Notes: a model not told the origin generated them from the sequence alone. Counted from the first letter of the stretch, positions 22,957 to 34,973 are shown. The stretch is 64,000 bases of DNA from Ciborinia camelliae (GCA_025890175.1 JANPYM010000018.1:322071-386070); one strand, 5' to 3'. Numbers and translations: made by a program.

Positions 22957-23642
22957 GTAAACCACTCGGCCAATAATAACATACGCAATTAATTAAGGAA
23001 TGCATCTTCAAGGTTTGTGCGCGGAGCAGGTATCTATCAGCCAAAAAAGGTGGCAGGTTGAAAAAGATGGCTGGCATCTGGATGTTGGTGTTGGTCGCCG
23101 CCGTGAAGTTTTTCTGACAGGGTCTGGGGCAAAAAGATGGCTGGGAGAGCGTTTACCTTGCATCACCATTGGAAAACCCTCTGGCACCTATCACAAAGCG
23201 TTTTGCGCCGGATTATTGTGATGTTCAGGCGAGTCACCAGCCATTTTTCCATATCGATCAATTGAATGGAGATACGTTTCATTGGCACTACTGTACCATA
23301 ACGGGGTCCATTGGGCATTAGCAGGCGTCAGGTCACAGGTGGGTGGGATTATGTCTCGCTTCCAGCAAGGAGTCCTGCAGGTGCGAACCATTTCGAAGGG
23401 AGATGCTACGCTACATTATCTTGTCATTTGGCCATTTTTGATATTTTTGATAAAATATTTGAATTGGAGTCATGAAGTACGAGCTTCAGAAAATTACAAT
23501 CATACCTACCTACCCAGCCATAGAAGTATACAAAAGTGATGTGATACGGGTTAATCTTTGCATTGCCGAGCGCTTTTCAGCTCTTATCGTATGCCTCCTA
23601 TCTTATCGCGATAGCAAATGAGCGAGGACCAAAAGCCCTGTT
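22957..23642. other. Intergenic
   Basis: About 690 bp upstream of the DUF3433 gene, presumably including its promoter. Only short open frames were seen, none supported. Confidence 0.45.
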
Positions 23643-23969
23643 CTATTTTAGGTCTTGTTCAAGAACAACCATCTGACTCTCCAACCATTTACACCAATCT
23701 TTATATTGATAATCCTCTGCACCCTCCTCCGCGTATTTCTCAAGACCCCTCATCGGAACCAATATATCCCTACTCCCATGTGTTAAAACCCTATTTACCC
23801 CTCCGCCCCTTTCTTTTCCCTTTCTAATCTCCGCTCTCCCCTTCCTCAGCCCCTCTCCAACCCCTCCAGGCTCATCCCTCCCGAGTCCCCTAGGCAAATA
23901 TCCACTCAAACAAACCCACCCACCCCCTCTATTGATACATACCTCCTTCCCGAATCCCAATGTCGTCAA
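23643..23969 (-). CDS. Unidentified possible exon (108 codons)
   Basis: An open frame without an ATG runs from about 23969 to a stop at 23643. It encodes a Gly/Arg-rich then charged sequence (KYAEEGAEDYQYKDWCKW, ending VVLEQDLK). A TGA in frame precedes it, with possible acceptors (GTGAG, GAGAAG) near 23980 and a GTAAGT donor near 24010, so it could be the last exon of a small gene starting around the ATG at 24118. I could not join a convincing first exon and recognise no family. Confidence 0.25.
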   Translation of the reverse strand: MTTLGFGKEVCINRGGGWVCLSGYLPRGLGRDEPGGVGEGLRKGRAEIRKGKERGGGVNRVLTHGSRDILVPMRGLEKYAEEGAEDYQYKDWCKWLESQMVVLEQDLK

Positions 23970-24812
23970 CCAAAATACTTCTCACGCTCAACCTTAACTA
24001 AAATGACTTACCTACTATGATCCTCTTTTTACTCCTCTATCGATCTCTCCATCGATCAACCCATTATATTAATATACTCCACGCTTGGCATGATCTCTTT
24101 TTCGATTTCGGTCTCCATGGTTTCATCTGCGTCACAGTTTGAATATATATCGACATCTACATTCCTATTTCCATCAGATGAGGTAGCTTTACCACTCGAG
24201 CGTCCCGCCGGGATTGGCGAAAAAAGTTATGGTGTATATAATGCTGTAGCTATTCCTTCATGCTTGAAAAGTGCATTGGGAAAAATCCAATTTGCATTTG
24301 GCAAATTGACCACGGCCTGGAATTGCAACGCGATATCTCGGGAAGTAATCAATGACAACCAACTTCCAAGACCTCAAGGTATACGATTTATCTGTTCCAA
24401 TGTCATGCTGCTTGAATAGAATTGGGAAACTCAGTAATGTGTGATGAACGAAACGCATCTCCTACTCCAACCACCATCATCACCAAATCCGCAGTGGAAA
24501 ATCAAAATCGCCAAGTTTGAAGTTTGTCTTAGAGCTTCAACACGTTAGAGCGATTTCTGTGTCAGTCGTTCTTGTATTTTTCTGCAGCGCATGAAAATCC
24601 TTCGAGATACAATTTAGTTGTGTACATCAGAATATATTGCTCCGTTTCCCCGCAAGTGCGTGGTATGTGAAACTCGGGGTTTATTTCTTAGGTTTTGATC
24701 AATCCCGGGGTAAACACAATCTTAGTGTCCTTTTCACTGCGTAAAGTATTGGGGATATCACGTTGTGGAAATTCCGACTCTGTTTTGAAAATCAATAGAA
24801 ATTCCGATCAGG
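23970..24812. other. Intergenic
   Basis: About 840 bp in which only short, mutually overlapping open frames occur on both strands. No splice-consistent gene could be built. Confidence 0.4.
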
Positions 24813-25280
24813 CTAGAGATGAGAAGATTTTAACCAGTCAGCTACCAGTGCATAAAAGTTTTGTACTGAATACAAGTTTAAAGATGCTACTTGGATTGAT
24901 ATCACAATCCCATAGAGAACCAAGCTAGAATTTTCCAAAAATAATAACAGCTGGAAATAGTAAACCAAAGATTTTATTAGGTAGCACAGATACACAATTC
25001 CCCCCGCTGTGTAATTCAAGAGCCCATTCGCATTTCGTTTGGATGGATAATTATAGTAAGTCCCCACAAACAAAAGAGCCATTGCGCCGATCAAAATATG
25101 TGTCAGTGTCGCACCATATTGATTCTTGGGGTCATGCGATAGATAATTGGACTTCGCGTCGTTGAACGTAACATCTTTTAAAATGGCTTCGCCACGTTCG
25201 CGTGGAAGCGAGGATGAAGGGGGGCGGTTCGAGCTTTCGATGTCGTGTTTTGATTGGGATATTGGGCACCAGTTTTCAAT
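24813..25280 (-). pseudogene. Membrane-protein ORF lacking a start, orphan exon or gene remnant
   Basis: An open frame of 155 codons runs from 25280 to a stop at 24813, with an in-frame TGA immediately upstream. It encodes a polar leader (SQSKHDIESSNRPP, then LKDVTFNDAKSNYLS) and then at least two membrane spans (LTHILIGAMALLFVG and GGIVYLCYLIKSLVYYF). There is no in-frame ATG before the first span, so either an upstream exon exists (CAG acceptors occur near 25285) or this is a fragment. I do not recognise the family. The protein-like composition argues against a random frame. Confidence 0.35.
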
Positions 25281-25678
25281 TCACTGGCTGGCTGTGGTTG
25301 GCGAATTATTTGGCCAGAGGTTTGTATATCTAGATATTAAGGCGGCCTTGAGACAATGGCACCTTGGATTTGATGGATTTGAATTATAGTTTGTGAGTGA
25401 CTAGCTTCAGATAAACGTGGTCACCACAATATAGTGGTTAAAGTAATTTAATAACCCCAGTTACCATTCAAATGCGATAAAAGTAATCCTCTAAAAGCCC
25501 TCAGTTGATCTGAAGGAAATGGGATTAAAGAACCGATGTCTTGTATCCGATATGTCTGAACAATATATACAAAAAAGCAAACTTAAACCGAACCCCAAAT
25601 ACAAATCCCCTGGTATAAAGCATTGAATCCACAAGAATTACCCCAACGCCGCGCATGTCAAGACCATTTTCGTCCAAT
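25281..25678. other. Intergenic
   Basis: About 400 bp upstream of the orphan membrane ORF and downstream of the four-TM gene. Nothing supported. Confidence 0.4.
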
Positions 25679-26646
25679 TCATTTCATTTGCGTCCTCCGA
25701 CTCATCTCCACAAACTCATCATGATCTTGCACCACCACCAGCGGAATCGGCAGATTCAACGTGCTACTCCTACTCCTCGTAGACGGAGACGCTTCCGCGG
25801 AACTCGTCATCATACTCCCCACCACACTTGGATCCGAGAAGCTTCTTCGGCTTTGTTTGTACGAATCAAATCGCGTATCGCGTATGTGGTTGTAACTTAA
25901 GCGTCGCGGTCTCCCGGTCGTTTCGTCGTGCGCTTCGAGATCCGGCGTTGCTTCTATGGTGGTGAAGGATTTGTATGCGGGGGGGAAAGCGTCACGGAAA
26001 GGCTCGGTGCTGGAATTATAGATGCCATGCTTGGGGTTGATGGGCTCGTATCTTGCAGCTTTGAGATTGCCGTGGATGATCATAGCGCCGTGTGCTAGGG
26101 GGATGTAGAAGGCCAATCTATAGAGATTCTATCAGTGCGTGATGCATATTGAGGTTTGTGGGGAAGGGGGATGGTTTACAGTAATATGATATGGATAATC
26201 AAGCTAACAACAATGGGCACCGTCTTCTTAACAACATCGAATGCGTTCCACAAGCTGATGATGAACAAGGCAGTCCAGCAATTGCTCTTGAAAATATTCA
26301 TGATGAGGAAAACAAGGGGCGTCAACTTGTTTCTCAACATGAGGACAATTTCTATCACAGTGAGGATGATACATAGCCCAGAGAACACAATGTAGACCCA
26401 TCCGATGCTATCCAGATTCCCGTCAGTACTGACGCACATAAATATATTTCAAATGAGGTATACTTACGCCAGATTTCTCCGAACATCGCTGTCATAACTG
26501 CCATCATCATCGAAATCATCGCGAATTATTCGAGCGATATCGACCGCCACGACCACAAAGGTAAAGCTGGGAAACAGAATTTGGATGATCCAGCAAGGTA
26601 TCAAGATCAATCTCCGCCATGGAGCGGAAGGATGTTGACTCGCCAT
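25679..26646 (-). CDS. Four-TM fungal membrane protein of unknown function
   Basis: Exons 26646-26468, 26407-26180 and 26117-25679 give 281 residues. Introns have GTAAGT and GTAAAC donors and ATAG acceptors and are both in phase 2. Four hydrophobic spans lie at about residues 12-36, 62-83, 91-113 and 118-148, and the third follows a Lys-Leu-Thr-Pro loop. The last 130 residues are a polar, Ser-rich cytosolic tail with likely phosphorylation sites (RRSFSDPS, SPSTRSRSS). The layout is MARVEL-like but I see no diagnostic motif. The downstream neighbour (24813-25280) also encodes membrane spans but is in a separate reading unit. Confident as a gene, function unknown. Confidence 0.72.
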
Positions 26647-26987
26647 GATGATCAATAACCGTTGTATCTATACTTAAAGATAAAAGAGTATACAAGAAGC
26701 ATTTAAACAAACCCCTCGAAAAGAACAAATGAAGAAATCGCTCTATATATTCGAGGACAAACCACACGAAGAAATTGAAAAAAATGAGGAACAACGGCTG
26801 TGTACAACAAGCCTTGCATATCCCAAATAATACTTACAACTAAAGCTCTCACCAATCAACAGCTACCTACCTGCACTACGTATTCATGCAGCGAATAACA
26901 CCATGTCAAATCATGTCGTGCGTCAACTCTTCATCCAGAAGAAACCGGTGAGACAACGCATAAGCAAACAGATGAATCATATCTCGC
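26647..26987. other. Intergenic
   Basis: About 340 bp upstream of the four-TM gene, presumably its promoter. No specific element seen. Confidence 0.4.
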
Positions 26988-27390
26988 TCAGCCTCCGCGC
27001 GTCAAGCATGCCCAACGATCAAAATACTCATGACTGCCTTTACAAAAGACATCAAATCTCCCACGGCTTGGAAAAAAAATGCATATTAGATAATTTGTGG
27101 AGCGGCGGTACTCCTTCGGAAATCGTTGTGGTTGCTCGGCTCGGTTGACGTGAAACCTCACTCCATGGTCGATAATATAATCGTTGACGGCATCCCACAG
27201 CCCTGTCAAGAAGAAACCGCGTGAAGCTTAATCTTAAATTAGACAGGCCTTTAAGGTTACGATACCCCATGAACGCCCCCGTCACCACGCCTGCCCTTGA
27301 TTTGACACTTCTCCGCCTTCCGCCGTGGTGGAATTTCGTCCACGCGATGGAGGATTCGGTTCCTGGAGTTTCGCTGCAGAGAAGAGCCGG
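26988..27390 (-). CDS. Possible two-exon remnant or gene of unknown function
   Basis: Two open stretches join in frame if 27271-27206 or close to it is spliced out (GTATCG donor after GAFMG, TTGACAG acceptor). The join reads VVTGAFMG then LWDAVNDYIIDHGVRFHVN, followed by AEQPQRFPKEYRRSTNYL and a stop at 26988. The sequence looks protein-like and gains continuity from the splice. An upstream acceptor (CCTTAG) near 27403 suggests a further 5' exon I could not find, so there is no start codon. Family not recognised. It may be a decayed gene. Confidence 0.3.
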
Positions 27391-28313
27391 TTTGGCATGC
27401 TAAGGTATCATTGAGTACCCCTCAAAGTCGCTTTCCGCACCTCAACACCTGGGTCCACTGGCAATCAATGTGTTTCAGGATCGTCTCCTGCAGAAAGCTA
27501 CAAACGGACTGCGAGACTTTTCGTCAGGCAGACTTTCGAAGCATGTTTGGCCTTCATTGGTTCATCGGTGCATCACATGCAAATTTCCATGTTCGCTTTC
27601 TGCAGCGGTCCGAACCTGAATGGGACGGATGTACCTTGACCACCTGATTGCGTGGTGGTCTTTCTTGTGTCCATTTATAGTGGGTGTGTTCAATGTTGTG
27701 ACTAAAGATATGCAAGTCAGAAGAATTAACTTAAAGTGTTGCTCACCCCAAGACCTGGGGCGTCGAATCACCACGAATTAAACTTTTTTATTTTTAGCAT
27801 CGGTCTAATCGCTGAACCCAAACACGACGCGGGCTTTGCGGCTCAGCAGTTTATCTTCATCAGTGTCTTATTAGTTACTATTAGTCCTCCGCAGTGTGTT
27901 GCGGCTCAATCGTAACCTTATCACTTCATCAGTGTCTTAGTAGGTAATGTAATGTGTAATGGTTCAACGCAAACACTACGCATATATCGAGGCTCAGCAG
28001 TATATCTTCATAAGTGCACCATTTATATATATATATTATTTTCTCAGAACCTGAATCGACCGATGAGGACATCCGGTCAGGATATGACACGATTACTGTA
28101 CTTCTTTCTCTCCATCACGAAACCCATCTTGACGTGTCCCCAAAAATAGCCATGTTGGCTATCACCTTACCTCACCAATTCCGTGAACATCCGATGAACA
28201 AAATCATTCACAACCTCAATCCTACTACCCATACCCACTTCATTAATTCATTTTGAACTGACCGTCAAGCTTCGAAGGATCTGAAAATTCATGAATAAAC
28301 ATTGAACGAAAGC
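27391..28313. other. Intergenic with degenerate direct repeats
   Basis: About 920 bp. Three degenerate copies of a CGGCTCAGCAGT...CTTCATCAGTGTC segment lie at about 27821-27873, 27887-27943 and 27973-28020. No other supported feature. Confidence 0.45.
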
Positions 28314-28784
28314 ATGCCACCCCCAAATGATACAAGACACAATATAATAAGGTTAGTCATCACTGAACCAGCCAGCCAAAGTCCAGACCCCTTCCCTCAG
28401 CCACCAGCCACCAAGATCTTCACTTCGACCCCTACTTCTCCCCACCACCCACACACAAACTTTAAACCCTTGGAAATTGGAATCCTTCGATCATTACCTT
28501 ATCTAGATAGGTATTATTCCACATTCCATCCCTCGTTTCATGACTGGTCGACATTTTGTTCCAAGGTTCATGTCTCCGCTGCACTGGAAATCGGGATTCT
28601 TCATCCGAGTACTCGGGCCATCGATCTTCCAGCTATCGAAAATCCTTCTTCCATTACCGGTACGTTTCATGTATCATCAATTTTTTTGCTCGTTTTTATA
28701 CATGAATTCATGACTCCGAGGAAGGTTCTGTCACGATATGGTTCATGGTGCAGTTTTGAGATAAATTCGAGGCATGGTGGCTGA
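28314..28784 (+). CDS. Hypothetical 156-aa ORF
   Basis: An uninterrupted frame from the ATG at 28314 encodes a Pro/Ser/Thr/His-rich start (ATKIFTSTPTSPHHPHTNF). Then come two related segments, LEIGILRSLPY and LEIGILHPSTR, 43 residues apart, and a hydrophobic stretch IFLLVFIHEF. No family is recognised. A GTACGT donor in the ITG codon region could start an intron. It could be a chance frame in a gene-poor gap. Confidence 0.28.
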   Translation: MPPPNDTRHNIIRLVITEPASQSPDPFPQPPATKIFTSTPTSPHHPHTNFKPLEIGILRSLPYLDRYYSTFHPSFHDWSTFCSKVHVSAALEIGILHPSTRAIDLPAIENPSSITGTFHVSSIFLLVFIHEFMTPRKVLSRYGSWCSFEINSRHGG

Positions 28785-28934
28785 GGAGATGAATGAATTG
28801 CGATTGATGTCCACCATCTTTTAATATCTAACTATATATTAAATCTTGCAACTTCATATCATGGATCTCATTTTTATTCTCCACCCAACTTACACCCTCA
28901 AGAATCTCTCTGGATATCGACTCAGTGTCTCCAA

Positions 28935-30073
28935 CTAAGGCTTTCTATCTGGAAATCCCAAATCGACGCCAAATGCTGGGAAGACATATCGCATAAGTTT
29001 TCCGTTCTTCTTCAGATCATCTGAATAATCATTTAGAATCTTCATGTCCTCATCGTCCAATTTCACAATGTTCATGTTCGCCTTTATTCTGTCAGGGGTG
29101 ACGGATTTTGCGAGAACTGAACTTCCTCGAGCGACTATTGTTTATTAGTATATATGAGGTTGGGGAAAACATATTCATGAGAGGAGATCTTACCATGGTA
29201 GCTGAGCAAAATCGAAGCTGGTGGTACATCCCTCTTCTTCGCAACCTCGACAATTGGAGCAGCAGTGAACAAGGGGCTACCGGTACTTCCAAGAGGACTA
29301 TATGCTGTGATAAGGATACCCTTCTCCTTGCACAAATCATAGATCTCTTGTTGTGGCAATGAAGGATGGTTTTCAATCTGGTTGACAGCTGGAGTTATGG
29401 TGGCTTTCGAGAATAACTCTTCCAGATTTTTCACACTGTAATTCGAGACTCCAATGGCCTTGGTCTTGCCAGTCTTGGAGACCTTCTCGAGTTCCTGCCA
29501 TGTTTGAGTATGGGACCACTCTGTCTGAAGATCGCGTGAGCCGTCGGGATGCTTGGGGAACTTTTCGTGGTTTCCTGCGAAGTGGAGCGTTAGACTTTAT
29601 TTTCCCGGTAAAAATGAAGGGGTAAAGTCAATGACAGTGAATCAATTATACTCACCGTTTGGATTCATAGGAACGGGCCAATGCATCAAATATAAATCAA
29701 CATAGTCCAACCCCAAGCTCTTTAAACTCTTATCGAGAGCCTCCTCAACTCGTGTATGATATGTGCACCATAACTTGGTGGTAATGAAGATGTCCTCTCT
29801 CTTGATTCCGGATGCGAAAGCTTCCTTGAGTCCTTGTCCTACTTCATCTTCATTTCCATATACATATGCTGTGCGATTTCGTCAGCCATGGTTCTTGATA
29901 TGCTCACATTGATTAGAAAACCATAAGAACATACCGCAATCAATATGTTTATATCCAATTGACAATGCATAGGAAACGGCTTTCGCAACTTCTCCTGGCT
30001 CGGATTGCCATGTTCCAAGCCCTAGAGCTGGAATCTCGGCGCCAGTATTGAGTTTGAATCTTGTATCTGCCAT
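28935..30073 (-). CDS. Aldo-keto reductase (xylose/glyceraldehyde-reductase type)
   Basis: Four exons (30073-29935, 29868-29656, 29574-29194, 29134-28935) give 310 residues, the usual AKR length. All three introns are phase 1 with GTATGT, GTGAGT and GTAAGA donors. AKR hallmarks are present: GLGTWQS, HIDCAYVYGNE (D45, Y50 of the catalytic tetrad), TTKLW (K78), LYLMHWP (H109), then [21 protein letters not shown] and the cofactor-binding region near [17 protein letters not shown]. It is expected to be a cytosolic NADP(H)-dependent (beta/alpha)8-barrel enzyme reducing aldehydes and sugars; the closest named types are GCY1/YPR1 and glyceraldehyde reductase. The exact substrate cannot be read from sequence. 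Confidence 0.94.
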
Positions 30074-31316
30074 TATGTTTTTAATTCTGTTATTTGATTA
30101 TGTCGTTCTGTTGTTTTTTCTCTGCAACTGATGAAGATGAATTGAAGAAGTACAAGAACCTTTATACGACGTGGCAGCTTTTGATCGTCACGAGCTACTT
30201 GACAAAGGTCAATACCATTGATCGCCTTTTAAGGTGGAGGTATGATGAAATACCCTTGGTAGTACTCGACCCCACCATTTAACCCCCCTCCCCCCACTAT
30301 CCGACCACATTTGGTTCTAACGGGCGATGTTAAGTACTAAATATGGAAGGTGCGATCATGGGACCTATATAGCCTCAAGATCGTACATAATAAACAATCA
30401 ACCTCTCTACCCCTACATCAAGAACCACCCCCTCAGCGAGCGGGGGAACTACCGTTAACTAAGGTTGGTTACTCTAAAATTAATGAACTCCCATGCGAAA
30501 CTCTGATGATATTTTACCATCTTCTTTTCCATATTCAATGCACTCGGGAAGTCCGAAGACTGCCTAATTTGCTGCGGGAGCAATGTTCATGCATGCATCA
30601 ACAGTTGCATGTTAACCAGGTTATTGGTTATGAGAATCAAACTTCAAGACTGCCGGGTTTGGTCTGGATGCGTCGAAGGATTTATTCAATTCTGTTACAC
30701 GATCGATATGCTGCCCTTATCAAACCCTTTCCCAACTCTTGTCTCAATGAAAGTTCATTTGATGTATCATTTGAGGCGAACTAGTAGGTTCTGCATGAAT
30801 TTCACTCATGGGGCAGCAGCTGTGCCATCGGAGACGGTTTCTAAGGTCGTTATGGTTGCACCAAATAATGCATCTCAAACGTGACAGAACTCGCAGGAGT
30901 GGCGAATAACTTGCTGTTGCAGCCTTCGCCAAAATTTTCTTAAACTTCTCGGCTCGCCCCCAATTGTTGCTAATGTATCTCTGGCTTCATTCCAGACTTT
31001 AATCGAATGAATATCAACATCGCAGATACATCGATTCCGTTGTAAATGACAGAAAAAAGGTGTAGCATTCTTCATACATAGGTCAACTGCAATAGGTTCA
31101 TGTTACACCCTCTCCCCCCAGACCAAACAAGAATGAAGCAAAAGTCGATACCTTTTCATGGCTGCTGTTGCATATCTAAAACAAACTGGCCTTAGAAGTC
31201 AAGCAAACGGTACCCTATTTGTTTAGATATGGCGCTCAATTTTCTCAGGCCTTTTCACATTTCAAAGGCGCAATTCTCAAATTTTCAGCATTTCCCTAGC
31301 ATACACAACGAGAACT
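30074..31316. other. Intergenic with one copy of a dispersed repeat
   Basis: About 1.2 kb. It holds copy 1 of a two-copy dispersed repeat (30329-30429). Open frames here, including 30350-30784 (+), have no family support and overlap the repeat. Confidence 0.45.
30329..30429. repeat. Dispersed repeat, copy 1
   Basis: The segment beginning GGTGCGATCATGGGACCTAT recurs at 34869-34973. Similarity spans about 100 bp and starts at a shared GTTAAG. Differences between copies are enriched in C/T changes. The flanks differ, so this is a dispersed rather than a tandem repeat. The element type is unknown. Confidence 0.8.
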
Positions 31317-33534
31317 ATGTTCTCCATTACCAACGCTGCGGAGGACTTAGCCTTTTCCCATTCCCATACACAGAACGTGATGCAAGCACAATCGCCTTCC
31401 TTTCTCACTTGTATGAGAAGAGATACAGATTCGATTGATAATAATCGAACTTTCTCGCCATCTCTGGCTTCGTTGAATCCACAAACAGGTGCCACCGATC
31501 ACGAACATCATGAAAATCCTGGCCAAAATCTTATGGTTGGGGAGTCCAGAATGCATAGAATCGAGGACAACAATGCGAACATTTCCTCAGTAATTTCCCC
31601 GGATTCTACAACTCGTTCTAGAAGTAAGTAACACAGTTGATCACTGATAAACAGAATGCAAAGAACTTATCACTCATCTTAGCTTTTCGGAGGCCGCCTC
31701 GATACACGACAAAAGATAATCATCAATTCAGCTACGCATCATCAAATTGTGTAAAGTTCGATGCCAAGAAACAGTTACTTAGGACCCTCGTTCATGGACT
31801 TTGGAGGTGGCTTGTTACATTGTCTTTTGTCGGTGTTCTCATGGCCTCAATCCGGCATTATAAATCCCAAGAAGTTCTTTCCTCGGGTCAAGTGGCCATG
31901 TTCACTGCGATCAACGTGAAAGTCTCTATAATCGTGGGTATCAACATTTCCAGTGCCTTGAAAAAGATGGCTCTCAGTGTTCGATGGCGTGTGCTCAGTC
32001 AGCGAGTAAGACCTTTGAGTGAGGTGCGATTGAATATCAATAAAGCAAAAGATTTGAGCTTGAAACTGACAAACAAAAAGATAGACATGTTTCTTCAATG
32101 CGACAGTCTCTTGGGTCTCATCAAGGCCGCATATATTACCAAGAGACCAAAGGTTATCATGGTTTGTCTGAGTGTAATACTATTAAACTTGGTGCGTATT
32201 ATTTGTCGGTAACTCAGGACTCCAAAGCTTATACATGGTCGCAGACTGTTCAAATTGGCCTTGCAACATTGAACCTTGCATATTCTATGGATAGCACGGT
32301 ACAACATGCTATATTCAAGCCAGACTCTCAAATATGGGTCACGAATTTCGAAAAGTTTCGCTCAGTCTCGGATCATAAAATACACAAGATGGATCAGTCC
32401 TCCATAGCACACAATCGAGGCATTGATGGACCAGCAACTAAAAATTGTCACGTTTCTGATCCAGGATGTCGTATACCGGTTCCGGGAACCACACGCGGAA
32501 ACATATCAACTGACTATTGGAGATTTGATTCCTATTGGCAATATACGTTTCTAGAACACCCTCCCTATAGACTTAATAAGTCTGGAGTGGGAGAATCACC
32601 TTCTAGACCAGGTGATCTCTCGGTCTTCAGCGGACAAAGTGTTATCACAAATGGTAATTGCGAAGTCAGCGCCGCTTGGATAACCACAGCGAACAATACA
32701 ACCAATTGGACCTTCAAGAGCGATAATGAGAAGATTCAAGGTGGCAATGGACTACCTGGATCTACAAAATTCTTCATTCCTGATACGAAAGTTTTACCAA
32801 CCTGTAGTAATGATTACTCATCCCATGTTTGGGCATATGAAACAGGTCCAGATTCCAGAGACGACTCATCGAATAAAACAGGTTGGTTCTATCAATGCTG
32901 TATATCAGTCAACGAGACCACATACCCTGATAATCAAGACCCGGCATCAAGGAGAATACAACCCAAGATAGCGAGAATAGCTGCGGCCGCAATTGGATTG
33001 CAAGGGTTTCGTAAAACGAACCATTCTTCAGAATACCAAATCTTTCAGGAAAATACATATTTTGGTAGTCCCCAGAATGGAAATGCCACAGCTATGGCAA
33101 TGCTCATCTCGGAATTCACCATTCGCATATTTGCATCCTCTGGGTACGAAAATCCCATGGAGCCAATGTTGGGCAGGCAGCCTCAACAGGGTAGCAAATT
33201 AAATATAAACAACGCGACTTTGATGAATATCATCCTGCCATTCATAGTCGGCATTCACCTAGCCTGTCTAGTGACATCGGCTTTGTTGACATATCGTATC
33301 GCGGTCCCAGATTCCAGCCCGTTAAGTATCGCCAATACCCTTTACCAGTATATCAAACTATTGGGGGGCCGTGGATCACTACTCACTGGCCCACAGATTG
33401 CAGACGTTCTGGGAAATCCCCACATGGTTTATACAGCGGCATCTTTACAAAATGGCACTTATCGACAGGCGGTTTTCCAATCGCAAAATTCCGCAGATTC
33501 AAGAGTCGTGTTTCATGATGGGATATACTTATGA
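31317..33534 (+). CDS. Fungal multi-TM protein of unknown function
   Basis: Exons 31317-31623, 31683-32191 and 32245-33534 give 701 residues. Introns have GTAAGT and GTGCGT donors and phases 1 and 0. The first 100 residues are disordered. Membrane spans include RWLVTLSFVGVLMASI, VSIIVGINISSAL, VIMVCLSVILLNL joined to VQIGLATLNLAYSM, and a last span IILPFIVGIHLACLV. Between them is a long, glycosylation-rich loop (many N-x-S/T, a GWFYQCC motif), probably extracellular. The motif SALKKMALSVRWRVLSQRVRPLSEV resembles a family of large fungal integral membrane proteins with no known role. The second intron's donor is weaker than the first, but splicing is needed to leave frame 2. Confidence 0.75.
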
Positions 33535-34868
33535 GAAGAGGCACCTCTTGCTGGATATGTGGATCCCATTCTCTGTTTTCTTGGGCACGTTTCTCACGTT
33601 GTATTTTTCAATCTTGAATGCTACTTTTCTTTTGGGAAAATATTCTCCTTTCACTACCTATCAACATCCGTGTTATTCTTTCAAATATTCAATCATATTC
33701 CTAACAGCATTCCATTCATATAGAGGTTTCATTAATGGGGACTTTTGTTAGTTTTCTTAAGTACCAGGTCCGCCGGCGGACAAGTTACTATGGTCACGGG
33801 GAAAGGATCGAAGAGATCGGATTTGGATTAACCGAAATAGAAATTTCTCAATCTAAAATGAACCTTTCTATAGATGATATGGCAGTACAAATCATTGCAG
33901 TAATCAGTACTCACAGATGGAATTGCAGTTTCCTTCTTGCAAGTAGTCTTTTATATATTGTGTAGCCACTTTATCCTCGAAAATATAATTAAGTTAAGTT
34001 CATCAGTCAACTTGCGTGCCGGGAATACATATATTTGTACACATCATTCTTGACTTCAAGAGTTTAGCTGTCGGTCATAGCCTCAGGTATTAATTATTTA
34101 AAAATTACCAGAAAAGTCAGCTCTGAGGTTAGTCACTACTGGGAACTCATCTTGACGTATCTCTGTTATCAGTTCCTTGAAGCCATGTCTATTTTTGCAT
34201 CGTATATGCTCGGTTAGGAAGATAAATGATTCTCTGATGGAATGAAGCTGGAAAACTCATGGGTAGACAGTGCGCTGGTACATGTGTATAGTCAGTCTCA
34301 TACTTAGTAGCGGCATAATTGGCAGTTTGTTTGTCCCGTAGATTCGAATCTTCTTTCCTGATAGAGAAATCGAGACTAGTCCAGCCATCGACAGTGATGT
34401 CTGCGCTCCAAGACATGATGCAAGTTCCCATACCTGAATCGGCCATCTCGTAGCCATCGATCGTACAATTTAGGTTATCCTACCTATTCTTCAACGTGAG
34501 GAAGTGCACTAAGAAGACTTATTTGTAAATTTGATGGCTGAGGGATTGCGATTCACTGTTTCTTGTTAGTATTTGTATTCGTATTTTTATCATTGATGAG
34601 GAAATCGATATCCGCTCCCGAAGCATCGGCAGTGAGATGTATGGGTGGAGGAAATATCTTCTGGGGCTCTGCGGCTGGGGCTGGGGCGGCATATGTGGCT
34701 GGTAGTATAGCTAGGTATGGAAATATATGTGAATTTCATGTTCGAGAATGGTTTTTGGTTATGAATTTCGATACTCGAGTAAATAAAGTAGAGCAGATTG
34801 GAAATCACAAACAGATAGATGTCCATAACCTCATATCTTCTGCTATAATGATATCATTTTCAGCTCGT
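33535..34868. other. Intergenic, possibly degenerate coding remnants
   Basis: About 1.3 kb. Open frames on both strands (for example 34189-34446 on minus, with MADSGMGTCIMSWSADITV) look weakly protein-like but have no start or splice support. No confident gene. Confidence 0.4.
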
Positions 34869-34973
34869 TGTTAAGCAGTAAGATGGCAGGTGCGATCATG
34901 GGACCTATATCGCCTCAAAATCGTTTATAATAATTAATCAAAACCTCTACACCCTACAATAAGAATTACCCCT
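34869..34973. repeat. Dispersed repeat, copy 2
   Basis: Second copy of the repeat at 30329-30429, in the same orientation. It matches GGTGCGATCATGGGACCTAT exactly and then diverges with several C-to-T differences (ACAT to TTAT, ACCAC to ATTAC) and small indels. Copies are about 4.5 kb apart. Confidence 0.8.

Noticed and set aside
30350..30784. 144-codon plus-strand ORF
   Set aside because: Overlaps the dispersed repeat, has no splice or family support, and another frame of equal quality overlaps it.
34320..34345. T-loop-like GATTCGAATC suggesting a tRNA
   Set aside because: No matching acceptor, D or anticodon stems could be folded around it.
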